Translations under genes and position numbers: made by a program | Notes under the pieces: generated by a model | Seen by the model: the letters and a program-made list of their open reading frames with translations, nothing else | Told to the model about the DNA's origin: nothing | Databases searched by the model: none | DNA from: Cymodocea nodosa | Lineage: Eukaryota > Streptophyta > Magnoliopsida > Alismatales > Cymodoceaceae | NCBI GenBank assembly: GCA_036874045.1 | Contig: JAZBRI010000011.1 | Span: 7,321,001-7,385,000, forward strand | DNA length: 64,000 bases | Direction of reading: 5' to 3' | Part shown: in pieces, positions 55,707-64,000 of the stretch | Numbering within the stretch: position 1 is the stretch's first letter | Layout of the letters: each line of letters starts with the position of its first letter

Positions 55707-55823
55707 TGTATTTGCTATCAAAAGAAGATCAGGTCATATATGGCTGCCAAGAGGTAATAAATTTAATATTTTAAGGACTAACTCTACTGGACCTAAGAAG
55801 ATTTAGGTACCAAAAGCCTTAAT

Positions 55824-58800
55824 TTCAGAATGAATTGTAGGATAACAAAGAGCTTCAAGCACATACAACAAAATGGATTGTGGATAGTGGATGCTCAAGG
55901 TAGATGACAGGTAAGAAAAGATTTCTTGATTCAGTTAAAAGCTTAAGTTCAGAATCTGTTAAATTTGGTAATAATAAAAAATGTAAAATTACTGCAATAG
56001 GAAATATAACATCTGAAAATGGTAGAATTGAGAATGTCTTGCATGTTAATGGACTAAAACAAATTTTATTAAGTGTAGGACAATTATGTGATAAAGGTTA
56101 TAATATTTCATTTTCTACTGAAAATTATTACATCATTGATTAAGCTACAAATGAGATAAAATTTATTGGTTTTAGAAATTGCTCAATATACACACTAAAC
56201 TTTCCATGTGAAAATTTTGTAAATAATTCCTATTTGGTAGCATCTAGCGAAGATGATTAGTTGTGGCATAAAAGATTTGGTCATGTCAATATAAAGATTC
56301 TTAGAAAGTTATCCAAGAATGATTTAGTCAAGAGACTGCCTAAACTTGAATTCAAGAAAGACAAGGTGTGCAGTGATTGTATGTTAGGCAAGCAGAAGAG
56401 AACTTCTTTACATAGCAAAAATGAGATTTCCACCAAAAAGCCACTAGAACTTTTACATCTGAATCTTTTTGGCCCAACTCAAATATCAAGTCTTAGGGGT
56501 CAAAAATATACTCTTGTTATTGTAGATGATTTCTCTAGATTAACTTGGGTAATATTTTTGACACATAAAAATGAGACATGCAATGAATTTAGAAATTTCT
56601 ACATAAGAGTTCAAAATCAGAAGGAACTAGCTGTGAAGAAAATCAAAAGTGATCATGAAGGAGAATTTGAAAATTATGAATTTGAAAACCTGTGTAATTC
56701 TTTTGGAATCTTACATGAATTCACTTGCCCTAGAACTTCAGCTCAAAATGGAGTTGTGGAAAGAAAGAATAGAACATTACAAGAAATGACTAGAACTATG
56801 TTGAATGCCACTAATCTACCAAAATTTCTTTAGGTTGAAGCTATAGGTACAGCTTGTCACATCTCCAACAAAACTCATATCAAATCTATGAAGAATAAGA
56901 TACCTTTTGAACTTTGGTTTGATAAGACTCCAAATGTTGGATATTTTAAGACATTCGGATGCAAATGCTTTGTCTTAAACACTAGATATGCTAAAGACAA
57001 GTTTGATTCAAAATCTGAACCTACCATACTAGTTGAATACTCATTTAGAAGCAAAGCTTACAGAGTATACTTTTCTAAATACAGAAGAGTAGAGGAAAGA
57101 ATAAATGTTCAATTTGATGAAGATTTGATACAGAATCTTAGAAATTTGAAGATTGATAGTGAGAGTGAAAATGAAAATTTTGATAAAGATAACTGCAAGC
57201 AAAAACTTAGATCCCAAGCATCAAATCAGAATCAAAACAGTTGGAGATTCAAATTTGACCATCCCATGGAACAAATAATTAGAAATATAACTAAAGGGGT
57301 ACAAACTAAAAGCAAAACACAAGATATTTGCAATTATTGTGCATTTGTATGAGAAATTGAGTCAAAATCAGTAGATGAAGCTTGTAAGGATATTTGCTAG
57401 ACAATGACTATATAGGAAGAATTAAATTAGTTCTAGAAAAATAATGTTTAGGAATTAGTGAAGAAACCTGTAGGAAAATTCATCATTGGGACTAAATGGA
57501 TTTTCAGAAATAAATTAGATGAAGAAGGAAACATACTCAAAAATAAAGCGTGACTGGTTGCACAAGGATATAATCAGCAAGAAGGATTGATTATGAAGAA
57601 ACTTTTGTACCTGTAGCCAAAATTGAAGCTATTAGAATGTTGCTTGCTTTTGCAAGTAGTATGAGGATAAAACTATTTCAAATGGATGTAAAGAGTGCAT
57701 TTTTGAATGGAGAAATACAAGAAGTATTTGTTAAGTAACCCCCTAAATTTGAAGATGAAGTTAATTCAAATCATGTCTACAGACTAAACAAAGCTTTATA
57801 TGGTCTGAAACAAGCACCCAGGACATGGTATGAAAAATTGAAAAAGTTCTTAACTGATAATGTTTTCATCATAGGCAAAGTGGATGACACTTTGTTTATT
57901 AAAACTTTTGATTTACATATATTGATTGTACAAATCTATGTTGATGATATTGTGTTTGGGGCTATTTCAGAAAAATTGTCATGACTTTTAGAATTTGATG
58001 AAAAATAAATTTGAAATGAGCATGATGGGAGAGTTGAGATTTTTCTTAGGATTATAGATCCATCAAGTGAGAAATGGCATCTTTGTCAATTAGGAAAAAT
58101 ATTACAAAGAAACTCTGAAGAAATTTGGCTTTGAGAACATCAAATCTACAAACACTCTAATGAGTTCAATTACTAAACTTGAAAATGATGACTTAAGTGA
58201 TGTAGTAAATCAAAAGAAATACAAAGGCATGATTGGATCTCTGTTGTACCTATTAACAAGTAGGCCAGATATCATGTTCAGTGTATGTTTATGTGTTAGA
58301 TTTCAAGCTTCTCCAAAAGAATCTCATCTGAAATCAGTCAAAAGAATCTTCAAGTATTTACAAGGCACTAAAGATTTTGAATTATATTGCTCAGCTGACA
58401 ACAGTCTAACTTTAACAAGTTAGTGATGTAGATTATGTAGATAGTAGATCAGATAGAAAAAGCACAAGTGGCACATGCCAACTGCTTGGAAATTCTTTAA
58501 TTTCATGATTTAGTAGGAAACAAAACTGTATTGCATTATCCACTACTGAAACCGAATATATTGCAACAGGTTTATGTTGTACTCAAATTTTATGGATGCA
58601 GCAAACTTTAATAGATTACAGACTGAAAATTCAGAATACAAATATATTTTGTGATAACAGTAGTGCAATAAGCTTATTCAAGAATACAGTACTTCATTTT
58701 AGAGCCAAGCATATCGAGATCAGACATCATTTCTTGAGAGATCATGTGGAAAAAGGGCACATCTCACTTAAGTTTGTTCCAACAGAAAACTAACTTGCAG

Positions 58801-58883
58801 ATATTTTCACAAAACCTTTAAATGAATCAACATTTATTCATATTAGAAGAAATCTAGGCATATGTTCTTTGCATGACTTATAA
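55824..58883 (+). pseudogene. Sirevirus C2 pol (PR-IN-RT-RH), broken
   Basis: Protease WIVDSGCSR-stop-MTGKK. Integrase 56261-56833: MWHKRFGHVNIKILRKLS, CSDCMLGKQKRTSLHSK, VDDFSRLTWVIFLTHKNET, NGVVERKNRTLQEM; the second Asp region reads SDHEGEFEN. Then MKNKIPFELWFDKTPNVGYF and FGCKCFVLNT, RT with YVDDIVF (near 57940) and ending RH with HFLRDHVEKGHISLKF to ICSLHDL-stop at 58881. Many stops (e.g. 56141, 56258, 56831) and small deletions. Closer to C1 than to A in sequence and in LTR. Confidence 0.88.
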
Positions 58884-59247
58884 TGCATTCATATTTGATT
58901 TATGATTATTATCCCTCAAGCTCACCCTTTGGGAGCTTGTTTTCTACTAATGTGTACTCATGCAGGACTTATTAGAAGTCTCCTTTTATCTAATGACAAA
59001 AAGGGGGAGAAGTATAATGAGAAATTACATGGCATTTTATAGATTAGGGGAAGTATAAAGAGAAATTACATGGAAGGTAGGGAGAGAAATCCTAGCACAC
59101 AAACAGATTTTCTAAATCGTGCTTCACTTGTTTTTTGTAAGTTCTAGAAATTTGTTTTACTTATTTTCTGTGTGACAGAATGTATAGAAATAAACTAGGG
59201 AGAGAAATACATGTAAAGGATTTTGTCATTATCGAAAAGGGGGAGAT
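58884..59247 (+). other. C2 3' spacer with polypurine motifs
   Basis: GACAAAAAGGGGGAGAAG near 58992 and the LTR-adjacent GAAAAGGGGGAGAT ending at 59247, plus a weaker AGGGAGAGAAA near 59080. No coding sequence. Confidence 0.82.
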
Positions 59248-60686
59248 TGTTAGGACCCTTGTATTTTGATAATGCAAAAAGATGTGTAAGGAAACAAAAA
59301 TTTTTTCACAGATTAGATAGTTCAACAAAAGAGTAGAAGGCAGATAAGTCAATATAGATAATTCAGAATATGCTGCAAGAGATAAATAGGATATCGGAAG
59401 GTTACTAGGCTTAACTATCCAGAAGAGATAAATCTTCAATGAGTTACCAAGCTTAAATATCCGATGAGTCAGCTTTAAGTAGTAGAAACACCATCGGGCA
59501 GTTAGAAAATTAACTATCCGAAAATACAAGGCCTTCGGAGAGTTTTAAAGATAGTTGGCTGAATGATTAGAGAGTTAAGGTGCTAACTATTCGGAAGTTC
59601 AAGGAAATCAGAAAGTTAGGATAGCTAACTATCCGAAACTTAAGTCATTCAATTTCCTACATGAAGAAATCCAAAATAATAGCTTAAAAGGATTTTTTGA
59701 AGAGTTAGAAAGCTAATTAAGTTAAAAACATTAAGTTTCGGAAGGTTACAGATTTAACTATCTGAAACTTAAGTCATCCTATTTTGCACATGCAGAAATA
59801 AGAAAGCAATCGGAAGCTTAGAAGAAGAATCAAGAGGTTACTGTAGCTAACTATCCGAAAGTTGAAGAGTTTCAGTGAGTTAACAGTTATAATCATCCGA
59901 ACTTAAGGCACCTCACGTGTATGACTTAAAATCCCACGTGACATAGAAAAAAGGACTTAAGTGGATTTTCTATGAGTTACAACTATCCTTCGGAGAGTTA
60001 CATAGCTAATCATCCGAAAATCAAAGGGAATTGGAAGGTTACAAGTTGGACAGTATACAGAACGGTAACTTACTATTTTTGAGACTGACTACATAGTAAG
60101 TACAGCAAAAAACATCTGTTAGAAGTGAATATGATCGTTATACCTCTTGGTATAATTATGAGAAGTAAAGGGAAGACTAAGACAACGATAATCATATATT
60201 GTGAGCTACTCAAAAATTCTAGACATACTCTCAAGTCTGCAAAATACAGAAACATTCTCAAAGTTCACTGCAACACAAAAACTCCTTGTGCTCAAACTTT
60301 GTTTCAAAAGTTCAAAGCTGTCGGTTCGTGAGCTTCAACCTGAAAACTCACTGTTGGTTAAGAGCTTGTACCTGAAAGCTCAAAGAAAAGTTGGTTACTA
60401 AGCTTCAACTTGAAAGCTCAAGTGTTGTTTCTTGCTTCAACCTGAAAGCAAGTGTTGTAAGTATTTATATACTTAGTGAAGCCTAAGAGAATCTTGAGAG
60501 TGGACTAGCCAAGTTGGTGAACCACCTAAAAATCTTCTTGTGTTCCTTTCTATTTACTATTTTGCATCCATATCAATTAATTCAACTCACAGATAAATTG
60601 AATCAATGAATTAAGTTATAAAAGAAGTAAAATATACACACTCACACCATTCATCCTCCCCTCTAATGAGCCTATCGATCCTAACA
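59248..60686 (+). mobile_element. C2 3' LTR (1439 bp)
   Basis: TGTTAGGACCC...CGATCCTAACA, same length as the C1 3' LTR. Contains the palindrome/CTTAAGTCAT/CACGTG modules. The right TSD candidate is CTTCC (60687-60691). It interrupts the extra ORF of Athila 3. Confidence 0.93.
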
Positions 60687-60691
60687 CTTCC

Positions 60692-61450
60692 TTCTCTAAG
60701 ACTAAGTCTACAAAACTAGTTTCTCCAAGCCCTTAAGCCATAGGTACTGCTCTTCCTGCTTAACAGTTACTAGTCTGGAAGGACCAACTTCAATTTCTCA
60801 TGCAGCCAGTGATCTAGCTACTTCAAAATGTTGTTCTACTTTAATTTTATATTGGGCTCTCAACTTTTCTTCAGCCTGCTTTTTCTTTATGGCATCATAC
60901 AGAATATTTGCCTTGTCCATAGCCATTTCTTCATTATCTCCTTGGTCTTTTACTGCTTTGACCAAGCTAGCAAACTCCTTCTCTTCTTCTTCAGTTCTTG
61001 GCCAAGCAAATGTTACTCATGGTAATGGTTCTATTGGTGGAATTGAAGGTCCTACTTGTTCTACTACTGCAGTCGGCATTTCTGCTATAGGTTCTTCAGC
61101 TGCTTTCTTTTGTTGCTCCCAGATTTCCCATCGGGCATGTCTAGCAATATGTCTTACAAACCACAGTCGTGACTTGCATCGGATCAACTCTAGGGCAATC
61201 TCATTATTTGGTCTAATTCTCCTCTCTCTATTTACAACCACTTCTGTTGCTACTTTGATTCTCATTTCTACTTTTGAGGTATTCTAATATTTAAATCAAC
61301 CAAAACTTTTCTCCAATAGAAAATATCAGATTCTACCTTTTCTAATTCTTTCTCCTATGTCGTGTTACTAATCTTTTATCGTGTATGTCATTCCTTTATC
61401 TCCTTGAGAAATCTTGTAGTGTCAACTGCTTCCCAGAATTCTGAAGTCAT
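60692..61450 (-). pseudogene. Athila 3 extra ORF, broken
   Basis: Homologous to 1-623. ATG at 61450 gives MTSEFWEAVDTTRFLKEI, then stops and a frameshift. The clean part 61265-61017 reads MRIKVATEVVVNRERRIRPN and onward with a charged, helical composition. After a TGA at 61017 the same frame goes on (RTEEEEKEFASLVKAVKDQG; KANILYDAIKKKQAEEKLRA; VEQHFEVARSLAA) to another stop near 60798 and on to the C2 junction. This copy shows the part of the protein that lies beyond the left window edge in Athila 1. No domain recognised, no transmembrane segment. Confidence 0.6.
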
Positions 61451-61619
61451 CTTGTATCTTCATGGTGTTACAAAATGGAATGGTTTTGATCTCTACTGTT
61501 CTAAGTTCTATACGATTTCTGTAGATAATGCCCCCAAATCCTAAGTTTTAGTATAAATAAACCCTAAGTTTTTGGCAAGTAATCGGGTCATTTTTCCACA
61601 CAAACTCTCGCTCTCTCAC

Positions 61620-61815
61620 TCACTTCTACGGTTAACTATACGGACTAAGTCCGTGGACTTAACTACAGTACTTCGTTGAGTTACAATTAACTCAACGGAG
61701 TAAGTTCATTAACTTATCCTAGACTCAATGGAGTAAGTTCATTGAGTTAAGCGTAACTCAACGGACCTCTCTTAAAGTTATAAATAAAAGTACATATAAT
61801 AATAATTTTTAATTC
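61620..61815. repeat. Hairpin modules in the Athila 3 spacer
   Basis: Inverted repeats with GTTA/TAAC cores: CGGACTAAGTCCG, TTCGTTGAGTTA...TAACTCAACGGA and TTCATTGAGTTA...TAACTCAACGGAC. They are the same family as those in Athila LTRs but lie outside any LTR, upstream of the extra ORF. Confidence 0.7.
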
Positions 61816-61819
61816 GGTC

Positions 61820-62115
61820 AAGACCAAAGAATTTTCGGTCTAACCAACTCTTAATTTTTCAACATTTTAGAATTTCAGTCAAACCGTTATATTTCCTTAG
61901 TTGAACTGAAATTAAATACTTTTTTCTTTTTTCTACTAGTTGAACTAATATTATACTTTGGTCAAACCGACATTTTTACTTAATATAATATATATATTTT
62001 TTATATTTTCATCTTTCAGTCAAACTAATGGATCCTTTCGATGTGACCATAACAGTTTTTTTTTTTTAATATATATTTTGGTAAAACCAATAATTTCTTT
62101 CGGTTAAACTGTGAT
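61820..62115. repeat. Dispersed palindromic motif array (TTTCGGTCAAACCGA type)
   Basis: About seven degenerate copies in 300 bp of AT-rich spacer: TTTCGGTCTAACC, TTTCAGTCAAACCG, TAGTTGAACTGAA, TTTGGTCAAACCGA, TTTCAGTCAAACTAATGG, TTTTGGTAAAACCAA and TTTCGGTTAAACTG. The consensus is self-complementary. Athila 1 keeps two or three worn copies at 2887-2985. Confidence 0.65.
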
Positions 62116-62164
62116 TATATTTAAAATACGATTTTTATTTTTTTTACTAATATATATTTATTTC

Positions 62165-62219
62165 TTACTTAGTAAAGCTCGAGTAGTCCTCTACTCTTAC
62201 TTCTTCTATAATTCCAAAG
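62165..62219 (-). pseudogene. Athila 3 integrase C-terminal end, outer fragment
   Basis: Matches 3050-3107 of Athila 1 (AGTAAAGCTCGAGTAGTCCT and CTATAATTCCAAAGGA). It is the terminal part of pol and adjoining spacer, separated from 63833-64000 by the solo LTR G. Confidence 0.75.
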
Positions 62220-62224
62220 GAACT

Positions 62225-63827
62225 TGTAGGATCATATGGCTACACAAGAGGGGGGTGAATTGTGTATTTTTAATATTTTCTGAAATATAATTGAAACTTT
62301 AAAACTCAAAAATAAGTCGAGACATTGTTTTCATAAAATCATTTTTATTCAAGGTTTCAATTACAATATACAATTCAATTCTCCTCAGAAATTGTAGATG
62401 CAATTATATTTCGATATCATGTATCATCTAAACAATTTCATAACTACAAACAAAGAAAACTAATTTGCAGAATTTAAAACTTTTCTCCCTGTTTAAGATC
62501 TTTCTTCTTCTTCTTTTTCTTCTTCAGCAATTCTTCAGTGACGAATATCTTGTCTTTTCATGCTTCACCTAATTTGCTTTCTTCTGATACTTCAAATCTT
62601 CAGTGACGAAAATCTTACCTTTTTATGCTTCACTGAACTTTCTTCCACTTGAGAGATTTTCCCCGAGAAGAGGTGTTTTTGATCCCTGAAAAAGATTTTT
62701 CTTTTGGTGTGCAGGGATGGTTTGATCCTTGAAAAGATTTTTTGTTTTGTGTGCAAGGATAAATTGATCAACGAGAATTCTATGCCTTTTATACTGTATC
62801 TTCATTTCATGCATATCATTCACGTTTAACCACCACCAATTTTCCAATTCTCCATGTCTTTTCTTTTTCCTTCATCGAAACACACACGTTTATATTTCGA
62901 ATTTTCTTTAATCATTAGTACTAGATCTTTGAAAAATTTCTTGCAAAATAAACTTTCTCGTCCAAAAGTTTTTCATCAATGTAATAAGAAGTCGTTACTT
63001 TAATGTTAACTAAACGAGTAACACAAGTATATATATAACTTAACGTTTCTAACTGAACGAGTTCCTCATGTGCCATTTCACGTGACAAGTACTGTAGCTA
63101 ACTCAACGAACTATGTCCGTGGTGTTATGATATTTCAATGAACCATCTCCATTGTGTTATGATAACTCAACGAACCATCTCCGTTGTGTTATGATAACTC
63201 AACGAACTAGTAATAAACAAATGTTTTTATAATAAGAATTTTACCACGTGCAAAAATAACAACTTAAGTTTATAACACTAACCTAACGCGTTGCCTTAGT
63301 GTTCAATATAGCAACTCAACGTGTTTAGTTATGTTAACTTAACGAGTTAAACATGTGCACCTCACGTGATACAATACAACATTCGTAACTTATAATTTCA
63401 CCACGTGTATAACACTAACTTAACGAGTTCGTCTCTTCTTTTACTCACTAACTTAACGAGTTATCACGTGACCTATTTTAACTTTTAAGCCTCTAACTTA
63501 ACGAGTTCTCACGTGACCTCTATACAAACAAAACTCTAACTTAACGAGTTGTCTAAACGTGCACTGTTCATGATACAGAAGATATAACATTAAAACATAT
63601 CATGCTTTTCAATAAAAACACATGTTAACTTAACGTTTAGCTAAATGAGAAATTAATGCAACGAAACGACTAGTTATTAACTTCAGATCCAATACAGACA
63701 AGTATTTATATCAGTAAGTTTTTTCTGTATTAATTGATGATTTTAATTTCTTTTCACAAGCAATAGTAATTGAGCAAATATGATTATTTTCATTCAGCAC
63801 ATATCATCAAAACAAAAATACTCAACA
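62225..63827 (-). mobile_element. Solo Sirevirus-type LTR G (1603 bp), TSD GAACT
   Basis: On the minus strand it starts TGTTGAGTATTTTTG and ends CAATTCACCCCCCTCTTGTG...GATCCTACA, the hallmark end of Sirevirus LTRs. GAACT repeats exactly at 62220-62224 and 63828-63832, and the broken integrase sequence reads through. It carries repeats of CTAACTTAACGAGTT with CACGTGAC boxes (63340-63560), short tandem repeats around CTCAACGAACCATCTCCG (63100-63210), and at 63245-63349 the block shared with Athila LTRs. No coding sequence. Confidence 0.9.
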
Positions 63828-63832
63828 GAACT

Positions 63833-64000
63833 TTTTGGAATTTTCAGAATAGGTCTAAGTCTTTGTCCATTTACTTTAAATATATTCTAATTTTTAGGAT
63901 TTTCAATTTCAATAGCTCCATAAGAATAAATATTTCGAATTATGTAAGGTCTTGCCCATCTAGATCTCAATTTTCTAGGATAGTTATGAAGTCTAGTCAT
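63833..64000 (-). pseudogene. Athila 3 integrase C-terminal domain, inner fragment
   Basis: Homologous to 3110-3277: MTRLHNYPRKLRSRWARPYI, GAIEIENPKN-stop-NIFKV, QRLRPILKIPK. It is the chromodomain-less integrase tail of an Athila element whose main body lies right of the window. Confidence 0.82.

Larger units (their letters stand above)
53318..55833 (+). pseudogene. Sirevirus C2 gag C-terminal part, interrupted by a solo LTR
   Basis: Starts at the equivalent of MALKATWDDSS (here MKMVLKSTWDDSSSSN) and continues through the coiled-coil tail CREYQKEIKRLNNCLEDSF, NCKLKEENKNLLTKISDL to a stop at 53768. After a 4-base loss in AGAGTACCAC it is split by the LTR at 53864-55706, then resumes CYQKKIRSYMAAKR-equivalent sequence and closes with a TGA at 55831 at the same place as in A and C1. 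The gag core and zinc knuckle are missing, removed at the junction with the Athila LTR fragment. Confidence 0.85.

Noticed and set aside
31712..60691. CTTCC both left of Sirevirus A (31712) and right of C2 (60687), as if one TSD
   Set aside because: The LTRs belong to different families and the flanking sequences do not join into one target. A five-base match is expected by chance.

Overview
This window is a stretch of flowering-plant (probably eudicot) nuclear DNA made almost entirely of nested, decayed LTR retrotransposons. The evidence is plant-type Ty1/copia and Ty3/gypsy polyproteins, tRNA-Asp and initiator tRNA-Met primer sites, GT-type splice donor use, and a fragment of the plant sugar-nucleotide gene family RGP. 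I see no bacterial genes, rRNA or tRNA. Element names below (Athila 1-3, C1, C2, A, D1, D2, E, F, G) are mine. Boundaries come from reading TG...CA ends, primer sites, polypurine tracts and 5-bp target-site duplications (TSDs).

Left cluster (1-23700). Athila 1 is a Ty3/gypsy Athila-type element on the minus strand. Its 3' end lies off the left edge. It carries an unrecognised extra ORF (1-623), a solo Athila LTR in its 3' spacer (902-2758, TSD AGACT), integrase/RNase H/RT/protease and a shortened gag (3092-7717), and a PBS at 7770-7787. Its 5' LTR is split by a second element, Athila 2 (9625-15598, TSD CCCAA). Athila 1 itself sits inside gag of the Sirevirus C1 (15987-22295). C1 abuts the 3' end of an older Sirevirus F (LTR 22559-23700).

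Island (23701-28912). This is the only part without an obvious retroelement. It holds a broken RGP/UDP-arabinomutase-like gene (24256-24707, minus), two local tandem duplications, a possible last exon (27102-27302, minus), and a GC-rich first exon of a host gene (27958-28068, minus) with a palindromic double G-box upstream.

Middle cluster (28913-49679). In order: LTR and gag start of Sirevirus E, an Athila LTR fragment, then Sirevirus A (31717-40560), whose 5' LTR carries a truncated Athila LTR flanked by TSD TGTAG. Next comes a Tork/Tnt1-type copia D1 (plus strand), broken by a complete antisense copy of the same family, D2 (43370-49059, TSD TCTTT).

Right cluster (49680-64000). An F-box-like gene remnant (51401-52488, minus) is fused to an Athila LTR fragment. 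Next is Sirevirus C2 (53318-60686), interrupted by a solo A-type LTR. Then come Athila 3 remnants (60687-64000, minus), interrupted by a solo Sirevirus-type LTR G (62225-63827, TSD GAACT).

No element is intact: every gag-pol carries in-frame stops or frameshifts, so present activity is unlikely. The most unusual signal is regulatory. Gypsy (Athila) and copia (Sirevirus) LTRs, which should be unrelated, share the same small palindromic modules (GTTA...TAAC cores with arms such as AACTATCCGA, then CTTAAGTCA, then CACGTG). In one case they share a block of about 105 bp at roughly 90% identity. This suggests exchange or convergent recruitment of enhancer modules between superfamilies in this genome.
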